From the NCBI GenBank assembly GCA_036925085.1, contig JAUPFP010000021.1, forward strand, positions 1,948,027 to 2,012,026: a DNA stretch of 64,000 nucleotides, given 5' to 3'. This DNA comes from Brachycybe producta (taxonomy: Eukaryota > Arthropoda > Diplopoda > Playtdesmida > Andrognathidae). Positions 23,180-37,100 of this stretch are shown here, in pieces (position 1 is the first letter of the stretch; every line of letters begins with the position of its first letter). The notes under the pieces are model-generated. The model saw nothing but the letters and a program-made list of their open reading frames with translations. It did no database searches and had not been told where the DNA came from. Position numbers and translations under genes: made by a program.

Positions 23180-23880
23180 CCAACAGTTTCATTTCCGCAC
23201 GTCTGGTTCACTTGCAATGAATTTTCGAAGTTATATAAATATTCCAAGACCATGAATATTTTCAAAAATGGCAAGAAATGAGTCTTCCAGATGCCCTGAA
23301 AAGCACTGAAATGAACTCAGGAGGGCCCAACAGACTTCCGAGGACCATAAAAACCCATAAATCACTTGCAATGAATTCTCAAAGTTAAAATCTCATGAAG
23401 AACCATAGTTACACTTCAACTTTGTCCACTCTGAACGGCGTAACTTTTAAACGGCGTAACTTTCTGGGAATTTAGAGATTCCAACAGTTCCATTCCCGCT
23501 CTTCTGGTTCACATGCAATGCATTTTCGAAGTTACAAATCCATGAGGAATCATAGAAACACTTCATTGACGTCCACTCCAAACTGATGTAACTTTTGAAA
23601 CGTGAATTGCACACTCTAAATGAAAACATCCCTGCATTCCAAACTTTTCTGGGAATGCATCGATTCCAACAGTTCCATTCCTGCTCGACTGCACTTGCAA
23701 TGAATTTTCGAATTATATAAATATTTTCAAAAAATGGCAAACAAAATAAAAGTCTTCTAGATGCCCTGAAAAGCACTGAAATGAACTCAGGGGGGCCCAA
23801 CAGACTTCCGTGGACCATAAAAACCCATAAATTCAAAAAAGTAAAAATTGTCAAAAAATGAAAATTTCCCATAGTTAGGC
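23180..23880. repeat. Degenerate tandem repeat, three units
   Basis: Units start near 23180, 23474 and 23661, each with a variant of ccaacagttccattcc followed by acttgcaatgaattttcg. Units 1 and 3 also share gatgccctgaaaagcactg and cccaacagacttccg. Unit lengths are about 290, 190 and 220 bp. A 141-codon open frame on the minus strand (23447-23872) comes from these repeats. Confidence 0.65.
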
Positions 23881-23904
23881 CTACACTTCAACTACATCTA
23901 CTCT

Positions 23905-24050
23905 GATATAAACACAAAAACACCCTTGAAGTGATTGAGCTGCCCCTTCTAGTTTCTCAAACACTTTCAAGTTGTCTCTTAATTTTTTTCCACAAAGACA
24001 GAATAATAAGAGTTTGAGAGGCGTTTACAATTAAAAACCAACATAACTTA
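23905..24050. repeat. Family A MITE fragment (right half)
   Basis: Carries aagtgattgagctgcccctt, ctagtttctcaaacactttc and a decayed terminus like tttacaattaaaaaccaaca. Confidence 0.5.
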
Positions 24051-24235
24051 GTTTTTAAAAAAAACCAGACTTGCAATACTATTTTCTAATATTGCAAAGA
24101 ATTTACTTTAAGACCTGCAAAATTATAATTATTTCAATATTGCTTACCAGTAATTTCATTGATATTTTTATTTTTCTGACAACTTTTCAGTCTGTTGTAA
24201 CTTAAATTGTCTCTTCTTTTTTGGTTTTCATTCAC

Positions 24236-24317
24236 AGGTAATAATAAATCGTCGAATAAAATTGTCTCCGGTGCCGTTTTTCTACACGATGTCGTTTTGA
24301 TTTCAGTTTTACGCCTT
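24236..24317 (-). other. Weak candidate exon, unknown gene
   Basis: On the minus strand an 82-nt open stretch sits between a T-rich acceptor ending ttacag and a donor gtgaat. Its base composition (cgtgt, acggcaccgg, ttcgacg) resembles exons of this genome more than the surrounding AT-rich DNA. The open frame would encode lysine/arginine-rich residues ending in FDDLLLP. No start codon, neighbour exon or family was found, so this may be chance. Confidence 0.15.
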
Positions 24318-25069
24318 CTGTAATTTTTTTTAAAAGGACACAAAATGTGATTACGTCAAAAGTTCACTCTAAAGTAGAATCAGGCTTATAAATAGATCAG
24401 AATTAAAATTTGGGTTTATTTAGAATGATTGCAACAAGTATATTTTATATAGATTGATGATGATGCTGCCCTTGGGTATATGTCGCTGATAAACAGGTAT
24501 TTCATTTTGTATTTCAAAAATTGTGTATCAGAAAAAGGTGAAGAGAGAAAAAAAAAAAGGTGGTCAGTGTCGAAATGTCCAACACTTTTTTTTTTACGAG
24601 AAAAGGTCGAGAAACAAAAAGGGATTAAACTGGATCTGAATTTCTTTGAAGTGGGCCCCAATTCATTCAAGCTTATCCAAATTCAGATAATTTGAGTATT
24701 ATTCAATGTATTTTCACACAAATTACAGATTGTGATGAGAAATACACATTGGGCCAATATTTAATAATTATCTTTTAGAATTAGGCCTAAATTCAAGAAG
24801 AAAAACTTGGCAGTTGAGTTTTATTTTGAACACTCAGAACAATGTTCTAAGATAGAAAAAAAAAACTCAATAAAATAATTGTTTTTCTACGTTGGAACCC
24901 TGTTCTCGAGAGATCAAGGGTCGTGTCCTTTACAACTGTTTAGTCAGAGGTGGTGCTAAGCTCATGAACATTTAAATTGGACGTTTCATGTTGAAGAAGA
25001 GTACGAACCACACCATGTGTCCTTCTTGAATTTAAACCTTTGGTAATTGCAATATTATAAAGGTGTTTA

Positions 25070-25735
25070 TTAATGTGGTTTTAAAGTGTAAACGTTCCCC
25101 ACTTCCTCAAACTCTTAATTGATTATTCTGTTTTTCACAAGTAAAAATTAAATGAAACAAGAAAGTGTCTTAGAAACTAGAAGGGTTAGCTCAATCACCA
25201 AATACGTTATCTACACGTAAAAAGTTAAATGCTTTTAAATATTAAACATGTTCTCACAGTGCTCCCTATTAAGTTCTTCAGTTAATATTTCAATAAAATT
25301 GAATTAATATTTAATTTTATTAAATTTGTATTTCAATAAAAAAGGGGGTTAGTTTAACGAAATAGTGATTTCAGATATATTCAATAATAAAGTCAATTTT
25401 ATCTTGTTCATGTTCTTAACTAGACAACTCAACTAAATACATTTTAGAATGCATTTAGTTTAATGGTATTTTTTTTGTTGATGATTTTTTTCAAAATAAA
25501 CTTTTAAAATTAGTTTTGAAATAATCCTACTTTGAGCTGACGATATTTTTTTTTAAATCTGTATAAATAGTTTATTTTGAAAGATATCAAACATGAAACT
25601 GCTATTAAGAGATTGAACTATCTTTCTAGTTTTTAAAAACACTTTCTGTTTTTTTCTTCTTAATTTTTCTCTTCTGGAAGAAAGAAGAGTCAAAGTTCTA
25701 AAACGAGCAGTTCGATTAAACCATCTTAAGTTACA
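25070..25735. repeat. Family A MITE with nested family B-like sequence
   Basis: Left end taatgtggttttaaagtgta and gtgtcttagaaactagaagg; right end ttcgattaaaccatcttaag. About 25200-25480 resembles family B (aagttaaatgcttttaaata onward), as in the copy at 2105-2770. Confidence 0.55.
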
Positions 25736-26338
25736 GATCTTAACGAAACTTCTTACCTTTAATATAAGATGTTTAGATTCAATTTGTAATCCAGATAGAT
25801 TGAGATTTAAATGAAAATAAATTTACGTTTGGTTTATCTAAAAGAATTTCTTCTGAAAGCAAACACACACAGAGAGTGAGTTTAGTAATAATTTTGTAGA
25901 AAAAGTATTTTGTAAAAATGAGTTGATTTTTCCATCTCATTGATTATTCTTATAAGATATTTATTTTAGAAGTGTTATTTTTTTTTGTGTTGGTTAGTAA
26001 GAATCACATCTAAATTTGTAATGAGCTCTGATTTTGTTTTTTCCTATCTCTTGTAATTTAGTGTGTCACCCGGAAAAAAATAACCATGTTTATTATTATT
26101 ATTTTGTTTCACATTTAGAGAGAGATAAAAGTCTTCATTTTTTCCTTGATGAGAAGTTTTTCTTCAAAGTTCGCATCATGTAGTGGTCATCTTAGAAATC
26201 CGACTTGACCAATGAGGAAAATGTGACTTGACAGTGACCTTTTTTATTTAGGTATAATAAAATTATCCCGTTTTTTCCGTACTCCTCCCATATGCATTTG
26301 ATTGATCACTGCCATTATTAGTAATATTGAATAATTGG

Positions 26339-26660
26339 AGCTCGGATTTTTATGCAATATCAAGCAAGTCTTTCTCAACTTGTGGCTCAAATGCCAATTG
26401 TGAAGTAATCATCGTCATTAGAAGAGCAACTGCAATTATGCTTTTTGCAATCAAAAAAGCTGGTTAAAGAGGCTAGATGTCTGGTTACTATCAGTTGTCA
26501 ACTAGAACGTTCTAGCCTCTAACCAGTGTTTTTAATTAAAAAAAATTATAATTGTTGGTTGATGTAAATGGGGGGGGATTGTTACTTCATAATTGGCTCT
26601 TGAGCCTCAGATTGAGAAACATTTGCTTAATTTGAAGTTGCATAAAAATCGGAGCCCTAT
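26339..26660. repeat. Family C foldback element, copy 2
   Basis: Termini agctcggatttttatgcaat and gcataaaaatcggagccct. The core ggttactatcagttgtcaac and gttctagcctctaaccagtg is in the same orientation as copy 1. Confidence 0.7.
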
Positions 26661-27657
26661 TAATTAGGCATTTGAAAGAAAAGAGTTTAATGAGATTAAA
26701 TATTATTTTGTATGAATTCGGCTCTTTTTGTTATTGTTGTAAGAATTCTTATTTATGACATGGTTTTCTGAACAACAAAAAAAGTTTGTTTCAATTGTTA
26801 TAAAAATGAAAAGTGACACTGAACACAATTGTGATATTATTTTTCTCTTTTTTTTAATTTTAAAGGTCGTAGGCCTTTAAATTTAACAATCGTTTATGTT
26901 TTGCTGTTTATTAATAAAGTCAATTGTCAAATGTTTTTTATTTAAAAAAAGATAATGGCCATTCATAACGAATTCTTAACGAAAGTAAAAGCTCAGAAAA
27001 TGTTTACTTTTACATAAGTAAGGGGTCTCTCATAAGCAGATTTTATTACACAAACTGTATTTACTAGGAAATAATTTCGTAGAACTTTCATGAACACATG
27101 GATGCTGTAAAGTTGGTTTAAATTCAAAAGATAGACTTCCTGAATAAGTAAAAAAAAAATGTATTTTTATGATAATTTTAAAAAAAAATGACAAGTTAAA
27201 AGCACTTAAAATTAGCATACATTTTGAAAGACACAATAAATTATAAAATAACCTAACTTTGTGTGAAAGGTAGTCATTTATTTATAACAAATTTAGTAGA
27301 TTTATTTGATTTGACTTTTTAATTTAAAAACCAAACATTTTACTTGATAAAAATAAAATCAAAAAAAATATGTACAGAAAATTTCTGTTCATTTCAGAAA
27401 TGAACAGAAATTCTGATTGCGATTCATTACAATTTGTAAAATATTATTCAGCGAGTAATAATTAGAAAATTCACCTTTTATAAATGAAAACAGTCATAAT
27501 TTGTAAATAAATATGCAGTTTAACAATTTTAAAACTATTTCAAATTGTTACAAAGTTTTTTTGTTAAACAAAAAATAATTTTTCATATTTATTCATAGTT
27601 GGTAACAAGAATTACATTTCTGATTTTTTAATTTTTCATATTTTTTCCTTTTTTTTT

Positions 27658-28060
27658 AGTAAATTAATATTTGCTAAATGGTCTTATAGTACAGGGTGAC
27701 TCAAAAGTTATACAACCAATTAAAATTGAAATTTGTTAATTTTAATATTTATTATTTTTATTAGTTTCATTTTGAAAACACAAAATATGTTTTAGAAAAT
27801 TAAACTTTGTGAGATGCGATCAGATTTTTTAAAAGTAAGGAATATTTTTCATTTTTTTTTAGTAAATTAATATTTGCTAAATGGTCTTATAGTACAGGGT
27901 GACTCAAAAGTTATACAACCAATTAAAAATTGAAAATTTGTATTAATTTTAATATTATTTTTATTAGTTTCATTTTGAAAACACAAAACATGTTTTAGAA
28001 AATTAAACTTTGTGAGATCCGATCAGATTTTTTTAAAGTAAGAAATATTTTTATCAGTTT
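27658..28060. repeat. 203-bp tandem duplication upstream of ECPAS
   Basis: Two head-to-tail units begin agtaaattaatatttgctaa at 27658 and 27861. Both contain tacagggtgactcaaaagtt and aattaaactttgtgagat. They differ by a few substitutions and small indels. The second unit ends about 130 bp before the ECPAS start codon. The gggtgactcaaaagt block looks like a transposon terminus, but no inverted partner was found. Confidence 0.7.
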
Positions 28061-28190
28061 TTTTTAATTTAATTAGACAATTTACATAATTACTAACCGG
28101 TTATTACTGTCAAACTTATTTTATATAACCGGTTACTTTGATAATACTGGTTACATTTGATATTAATCGATTACTTTAATGATATTCAAG

Positions 28191-31100
28191 ATGGCGGCAA
28201 CCGATGAATTGTGTAAGTTTTTTTTTTATATTATAAATTATTAAATTGACACTTAAATATTGTTGAAATTGAGCGATTATTTTTGTTAAAATACGAAATA
28301 ATAAATATGTTTATATTTTGTTGAAAATTTCACATTTTTTCGCATGTATTTTACATTTTGAATCATTTTCAAAGTCTGTGATTCAGCAACTTTTTTATTT
28401 TCTAATGTCTTCCTTATTATAAACTTTGGATTATTTTTGTTTTAGCTCTTTTAGAAAGGGTTTTCTTACGTGTCGGTTCAGCAGAAACAGACGAACAATT
28501 ACAAAATGCGATATCAAAGTTTCTTCTTCCCGTTCTTCTCAAGTTGTCCAGTCAACAGGAAGGAGTTCGGAAGAAGGTTTATAGAAAGTTATTCTTGGAA
28601 TGTGCCTATTGCTCTCAAACGTCTAACCACTGGGTTTTATTCTCCCATTCTAAAAGGTCATGGAATTACTTGTCCATATAAACAAACGAGTCAAAAGTCG
28701 TTCAAAGATTCAATTGCCAGTCGATGCGTTGTTACTTCAGTATCAAGATCCGGCGGCTACATCTTTCGTAACCGTAAGGTTTTCTCATGCAAACTTAACA
28801 ATAAAAAAGGGATGCTTTTGCGTTGATTGCTTTTTTTTTTTGCTTGTCTCGAATCGGTTAGAATTTTACGATAATCTACATAAAGATGGGTTTTCCCCGT
28901 CTCGATATAGAAAAGCAGGTTGAATTAGCGCCTTGTCTTTTGAATTGTATCGAAGGAAAGCCGCAGTCACATCAGGACAGTTTGTTTATGATGTTGATGC
29001 CGGTTCTGGGTAACGTCAAAGTTCCGTCCGATCCAGAAAAGAGAAGGTGTTTTCTTGGGCTCTACGAGAAACCGACATTGACAAAACTATTGTTAGATTT
29101 TATTCTCGATGTATTACTTCTTCCTTATGGGTAAGAGTAACGCATCATACGACATTTGACAACTTGTAACGAATGTTAAGAGAATTTTATTTCAGTTTTT
29201 CGGCTCCGCAAGAACCGAAGAAGTCAGTGTTTCAGATGGGTTCATCTTTGAGTAGTTCGTACACGACCGGCGACAGTGTTGTTGCAGCAACGATCACACC
29301 ACCTCCTCCGGGTCTTTCGGATTTCTCTTTTAAACGGGTCGTCTCCGAGAATCCGCCCAGTTCGGAAGAACTCGCTAAAGTACCTTTGAATGTTCAACGT
29401 TGAAAATTTTTTGTTATTCAACATTAATTTTTCATTTTTGTTTAGATGAAATTAGGTTTGGTGAAGTTTTTAGGCGGTGGATTTCTTCCTGAAGAAAACA
29501 TTGTTGTTCCTTTGATCATTGCTTCGTCCGATACTCGTCACAGGTTAAATCAAAATTAAGTCTTAACGATTGTAGCTTCTCATTTGATAGACGTTAACTT
29601 TTTTGTTTGTAGTGTTGTCGATGCAGCCGAGCTGGAACTGAAGAGAATGAATGGGTTATTTCATTTTTACTTTTTTTTTTTTAATTAACCGAAAATATTT
29701 CGGTTGTTTTAAAAAAATGTTTACGTGACTAAGAAAAACGATGAGAAATTTTTTAAGCAAATTCTTTTAGACGCTTTGTGATTTTTTGTCTCTAACCTGC
29801 TTGGCGCTTACTGTTCTTTTCCGTAGTCTTCGTTTTCTTTTCATTTTTGTTCGACTTTAAAAGCGTTTTGAGACTTTTCAGAAAAGTTAAGCCGTCTATG
29901 AAGCCATTTCAGGGCATTTTAAACTGGTTTTAAATTGTAAACGAGAACCACACGAGGGAATTTTCACATTAATATCTTTTAAAATAAGCTTTTTTGTCAT
30001 TTTCAAAATGATCTAGGTTTATGCCGACGATATTTTTTAAGTTTAGTACATAGAAAGTTTATTTTAAACGATGTCAGCATGAAAATAACTAGTATGTGAT
30101 TCAGCAACCTTTCTTGTTTCTAACACACTCTTTTGCCTTTTAAGAGGAGATTCGTTTACTCTTTTAGTCGCAAATTTTTAAATTGTTTCAAAAAATAGTT
30201 TTCATCTTTTTTTTTTCATCATGGCAAAAAAAATGAATCATTTTTTATAAGAAGAACTGACTTTTCATTTTGAAACAGTGGCGACAATGTAAACAACTCT
30301 GTTGTAATCTCAAAGATTTACTCTTTATTTCTTGGCACACTGAACATCAAGGATCCGGTATTAGTGTGTTTGATTTCGTCAGTCGATTTCTGATTAAATG
30401 GGTTATTTAATTCGAGTAGAAACTGGCGGTGAAACCGGAATTAAAAAGAACGGCTGCAAACGGACGCATTCGTATGAAACTGATGCCGTATCTTCTGAAA
30501 TCTCGTGAAGCTCCTGTTCAATTTCCTGCTTGCATTCAGGTTTGTGTTTAGCGATCATCAGCGACAACAAACTTTTCGTAATTTTAATTGATTTGAGTTT
30601 TACATTTTCAGATTGTTTTCGATTGTTTGTTTTCTGCTACAAACACGAATCAAAAACTGAAACATATGGCGATTCAATTCGTGCATCATATCTGTTTGAA
30701 GTAAGTACGAATAAAACTTTTAAGTCAGAAAAATATTGATTCTATGTTAATTTTAATTGTTTTCTAAAGTTGTAGCGAGAGTCGTTTAACTCCGATTGCT
30801 CCGATACTCTTATCCGGAATGGAACAAGTGATCTCGGAAGTCAAAGACGTAAATCTCAGTGTCGTTTTCTTGTTTTACAAAAAATTGACGATTTTTTTTT
30901 TAAATTTTTAATTGAATTAACGTGTTAAGGACGCAAAATTAAGATCTTTGGCTTACATTGCGATCGCTAAACTTGGACAGAAACTGCCACATCTTGTTGC
31001 AAAAGACATGCGTTTGCTCCAATCGTTTTTTGAAGCAGCTTCACAGGTTTGTTGTCGATGTATAGTAACCAGAGAGAGAGAGAGAGAGAGTCTACGAGTA

Positions 31101-34100
31101 TTATAAATTATAAATGAAATTTTTATTTAGGAAGCGATTCAGGAAACTCGCCTCGCAATTCAAGAAGCTCTTTCGATCATGAGTAATGCTTTTAAAAATC
31201 TCGATGCTGCCAACATGAAGATAATGGAAGGATTACTTTCCTCATGTCTGGAAAAGGTTTTTTTTTTCTTATTGCTGAAACTAGTGAAACTAAAATTTAT
31301 TCTTGTTTCAATTCTGAATTTATTGCAGCCTGAGCCGCAAGTACGCCTTCTTGCCGTTCAATATGCAGCTAAAATATTTTCTTCTGATCACATACCTTCA
31401 CGTTATTTGCTTCTTCTTGCAGCCGGAGATGCGTAAGAGTTACATTGTCAGTTTGTGAACTGATGGTTAGTTTCTTATCGATTAAATTCTTAGTAAGGAA
31501 GAGGTTTACGCCGATGCTATGAAGGCTTTGAAAACCGTTCCGACAAAAAGAGTCAGGGGTTCGAGCGTGGAAACGGAGTGTGTTCGGTTTCCACCATTCA
31601 TCGAAATGGTGCAATTTATATGTGAAAAGGTTATTTGTTTCGAATTGTATTTTTTTGGGCGTTTCGTTAATGTTCAGGTTTTTTTTATGACACATTCAAG
31701 GCGAAACAAAGACTGAAATCTAAACAAAAATATGTGATGGGAACACAGTCATTACCATTTAGCCCAGTCACTTGCACAGAAGTATTGCTCACTTTATTAT
31801 TTTGTTAAAATATTGTAATTCTTCATTTATTTTAATTCTTGTGAAGGTTGTTACGTATTTGCGAATGTGTCTGAAAAGCAGTGCCGGTTTGACTTCAGTA
31901 ACGGACCAGAATTCCGAAGATTCTCCTGCGATTTCGAAATACGTTCGTCGTCTTCTAATAGAAGACTCCGGAGAGAATGGAGCCATTGGTTTATATCTTA
32001 GTTTTGTCAAACAGTTACTCGTTGCGACTGGAGGTTATAACTGATTACTTTCGCAACCGAATCGCTTGCCTACCACTTCATTGTTTGTAATTCCTAATAG
32101 GTACGACAGCAATGTACAGTTTGTTTGAGTTGGTTGCAATGGCTCCGGAGCTTTTGGCATCACATTTTGTCAACCAGTTAGAATGGATTAAAGTTAGTTA
32201 CAAGCGCAATATGCGTTTAAGCAATTATGTTTTTTTTTATCAACCTTTATTTGAAACGAACAGGGTCTTATGTTTTCTACGAAAGAAGACATGAGAATTT
32301 ACGCAAGTCAGCTTTATGCAATTGTTATTGCTAATTCTTACGAAGACAATAACTTCGAAGTTGCTATACGTGATCTTATGAAATATGGGAGTGACAAAGT
32401 TTTGGAACATCGTCAAGCAGCTGTATTTGCACTCGGTTATGCTCTCGCTCGCAAATCTATGCTTTTAAACGACGAAATGACACTGTTGCGTGTCACGCCT
32501 ATAAGTTCAGATGCTGTTAAAGTCATAAGTAATGAACTTGAATGAAATTTGTAATTCGTTTTCGAATTGACTTATTTTATTCTTATGATTTTGTAGTTGA
32601 GTTTTTAAAGGATCAACAATCGCTTTTTGTGAGTTCGGCCTGTGTGGTTCTCGGTGAAATCGGTCGTTTTGGAAGTTTGCCGCTACCAAATGATTCGGAA
32701 GATGCCGAAGAAAAGACTAAGCTTCTCGTCATCAAGGAATTAACCAATATTTTAAAATCTTCTAAGTTAACGGCTAAAGTAGGTCCATTCTCCTAATGAA
32801 TACCGTTTTTTAGTGTCTTTGTAAAGAAGTTAAAATTTGATGTAGGTTCAAGAAAAAGCTGCTATTGCTACCGGTTACATTTGTGCCGGAGAATCAAATT
32901 TTCCTCATAGACAAGTCGCCTTGGAAGGTCTCTTGGCATCGGCAGGAGAGGTTTCGTGATTATTTGAAGAAATAATCGGTTGTGATTAGTTTTAAGTTTG
33001 TTGAATGTATTTCAGACGAAAGACGTTGATCTTCACTTTACGATTGGTGAATCGTTATCTTGGACCGCTCTCGGTCATGCGGCACCGATACGAAGAGATT
33101 TCTGGACTACGACAGCAGATGAATTCAGTGCGTATCTTAACGTAACTAATGAAGACGAGCAGCGTTTGAGATGGTTGGTGTCGGAAATATGTAACAATTA
33201 CGTCACAAGTCAAAATCCGCATAAACGTCAGGTGAGTCGGTGTTCTAACAAAATCTCGTTTTGTTAGCAAGAACATATCATTCATTTTTTTGTATAAATT
33301 TACAAAATATATGCAGGCTTCTTGTGTTTGGCTTCTGTCTATTTTAAAATGCTGCAATTCACAAAGTGCCATCAAGGATAACTTGGAAACATTACAGTCC
33401 GTCTTTATCAGACTTATTTCAGAATCAAATGGTATTTATTTCATGTGTTTCAAGAGCAACAATAAAGCCAAAAACGAATGTGTGTTAGAAACTAGAACGC
33501 GTAGCTGTGTCATTTAATACAATAGAATCTTGCTAATTCGTATTCTAGTAGTCGGGAATTCCAGATTTATCCGAACACAAAAAGAACTAAGAAATTAATT
33601 CAGGTGAAAAAAGAATTTAATTTTGTCAAATACTTTATTAGAATTGCAGTGGAAAAGATTATAATTACTTTAAACATGCCAAGAAACAAAAATGCTTATT
33701 TTTTTTATAAAGTTTTACAAGTCTTTTAGTATAATGAAGTCCGTAATTACCTCACGATTTACCAAAAATTTCGCTTAACCCGATCATTTGGCTGGACTGA
33801 ACAAGCTTCTGTCCCAATTAATTCCGATTAGCGAGGTTCTAGTGTATTATTTTCACGTTTTATCTGTTAAATTAAACTTTTTATATTGTTTGCTTAAAAT
33901 TGAGTCATATTCAAACTAACATAAAAAGCTTATTTTAAAAGATATCAATCTAGTTTCTAAAACGCATTCAGGTTTCTCATTGTTTAGCTCTTCAAAAACA
34001 GAACAATCAGACTGCGATGAGCGTTAACATTTTAAAACCATTCTTAAAAGAATTTGTTGTTACTTTGCGTAGAAACAACGCAAGACATGGCTTCTAAGGG

Positions 34101-37100
34101 CTTGGGTCTCATATATGAAATCTGTGATGAAAATTTGAAGAACAAACTGGTCTCAGTTCTTGTGGACACGTTAATGAACGGTCATAGGTTTGTTTTCATA
34201 GGAATAACGAAGGAACACTAGTCATTGAGAACCTGTAATGTTTTTGTTCTTTACTTCATAGACCTGTACAACATGTAACGGAGGACACGAAGATATTTGA
34301 GGAAGGAACTTTGGGAACGGCACCTCAAGGGTTTGCTACCGTTTGATGATCAGAAAAAAATGAACATATTTACAGTTCATAATCATAATTTGTGTTTTTA
34401 GTGGCGGTCTTTCCACTTACAAGGAAATATGTTCATTAGCTTCCGATCTGAACCAACCGGATTTAATTTATAAGTTTATGCATTTGGCTAATCACAATGC
34501 GATGTGGAATTCAAAGAAAGGGGCTGCTTTTGGATTTGGAACGATCGCAGCAAAAGCCGGAGAACAACTTCAGCCTTATCTTTCACAGATTATTCCAAAG
34601 CTTTATCGTTACCAATACGATCCCAACACGAAGATTCAGCAATCGATGAGTAGTATATGGAATGCGATCGTTACCGATCCACAAAAAATGGTGCTGCATT
34701 TTCACTTAATTGAAATTTTTCCTTGAAACTGAATTATATAATTTTTCAACATAGATTGACCAATATTTGAAAGAAATCTTAGCAGATTTGAAAGTTAATT
34801 TAACTAGCGGGTTGTGGCGAACGAGAGAATCCAGGTGTCGTAAAATATATTTTAGTTTTAGGATGCTGTTTTATTTGTAAAAACCCTTTCGATTCTGTTT
34901 GTTTTTTAAGTTGTTTGGCTTTGGCTGACCTTCTCAAAGGCCGTCAAGTTGACAATGTTGTCGACGATCTTGCCGATTTGTGGGAGATATGCTTTCGTGT
35001 TAGAGATGATATTAAAGAGTCAGTGAGATTAGCTGCCGAAGCTTCGCTGAAGACTCTGAACAAGGTTAAATTTGTTTTTATTTAAGCTGGTTTTATAAAG
35101 TGTTATCTAATCGCTTCTAGAACTCTTAGTTGTTCTGTCTTTCAGGAGCAAAATTATGAGAAACTCGAAGGTGTTTTAGAAACTAGAAGAGTGGTTCGAT
35201 CACATAGAAGTATTTTTATATATATTTTAGATTTTTATGAGTAAAAACCCATTAAAAAGTTTTATTTTGAAAGATATCGACTGTTAAGTGATTCTACTAC
35301 CATTATAATTTCTAACAAACTTTCATATTTCTTCTTAGCGTTGCTCTCGAAACGCGAAATAATCAAGAGTTCGAAAATCATCTGTTCATACGACATCTTT
35401 AATACAAATGTAATTTTAATTTTCCCCATTTTTTATAAATGGATATTGGATATTAAAGGTATCTATAAGGTTGTGTGATAGCAGTGCAGGAAATTCAGGA
35501 CATAAAGCCATCGCTGTCATTTTGCCAGTTTTGCTTAAGTCTGGTTTGTCCAGTCCTGTTATCGAAGTCAGAACGATTAGGTACATGATTTTTTTCGTTA
35601 AATGTTGAAGATCGATGATAATTATTGTTCTCGTTGCGTTTTCAAGTTTGACAACAATTATAAAGATTGGAAAAAACGCTGGGTCGCTTCTGAAACCACA
35701 CATTCCTCTGTTGACTGTCGCTCTTTTGGAATCTCTTAGCTCTTTGGAACGACAAGAGTTGAATTATCTAAGTGTGAGGCTTGGAAACGAACAGAACACG
35801 CAGGAAAAACTCGACAACGCTCGTATCTCTGTCTCGAAATCGTCGCCAATGATGGACACTGTCAATCAGGTCTCAAATTTTTGACGAATTTTGTCATCTT
35901 ATCCATTGTTTCTGAGTTTTTGTTTCATTTTTAGTGCCTTCCATTTGTCGATGATCAGGTTTTAGCTGAACTGATACCTAGATTAGTGGATTTGATCAAG
36001 AGTTCTGTTGGTCTCAGTACAAAAGTACATATATGAATATTATAGATTTTATGGCGTCATGATTCAATTCCTGTGAATTAATTGGTTTATTGTTTATTTA
36101 TTTGAGGCTGGTTGTGCGTACGTAATTATTTCCTTGACTCACCATTGCTTGAGTTTTCTGCAGCCTCATGCAGGTGAAATTTCTCAAATGTCTTGTATTG
36201 CAACCTTATATATTTTATTGTTACTTTTACTTCGTGTGATTTTATAGGGCGGTTGTTGTCTGCTTTGCTTTTTGGTCTAAACGATCGAAGTGCAGCCATT
36301 CGTAAAACATATGCATCTGCAATCGGACATGTTGTCAAGGTTCTTAGATATAAAATACGTCATAGACTTACTTTTTTGTGGCTTAACTTTTGATAAGAAT
36401 TGTTTTGTTGATAGGCGGCCAAAGATAGCAGCGTTGAGAAACTGATCGATCGTCTTAGGACGTCATATTTGGAGAAAGAAGGTTTTAAACTAATTTCGAA
36501 TTGTTTTGTTGGTTTAGTTGATTGCCATTGTTTGTATTTTAGAGGTTGTAGCTCGCCAAACATGTGGTTACGTATTGAGTGCGATTTCTAAACAGTCACC
36601 CGACGTTCTGAAGCTTCATTCAGCTAGAGTTCTGCCGTTAGTTTTTCTCGCAATGCACGCAACAAAAAGTAACATTTTTTTGGAGAAAGTCGCTATAAAA
36701 AATGTGAAATTATTAATTATACTGTGTTACAAAAGGTGCAGACGGTAGAGAAGATGATGATAGTTCGATCTGGGAAGAAATATGGACTGATTCTACGTCG
36801 GGTTCAGAATCTGGTATCCGGCTTTACCTTAGCGAAATTGTAGAAATCGTTCAGATAGCTGTCGGGTCTCAAGCGTGGAGTCTTAAGGCGCAAGGAGCGG
36901 CTTCGATTGACACTGTTGCCACAAAGATGAAAACGTCTCTTTCTTCTCCATATTTGGAAACACTTCTTCGCGTTGGTCTGATCGGACTCGGAGGAAGAAC
37001 TTGGGAAGGAAAGGAACACCTTCTAAAAAGTGTCACAGCCATTTGTGTTAACTGCAGGTCAACATCTAATGAAGCCATTGTTGTTTTGATAATAAGTAAT

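Larger units (their letters stand above)
20569..28190. other. 7.6-kb repeat-rich interval
   Basis: The largest gap in the window. From left to right: GT92 gene B promoter region; degraded sequence; a foldback repeat (21985-22131); a partial family A copy (22610-22740); a family D element with 9-bp target duplication (22824-23028); degenerate tandem repeats (23180-23880); a family A fragment (23905-24050); a weak exon candidate on the minus strand (24236-24317); family A with nested family B-like DNA (25070-25735); family C copy 2 (26339-26660); and a 203-bp tandem duplication (27658-28060) just before ECPAS. Confidence 0.6.
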
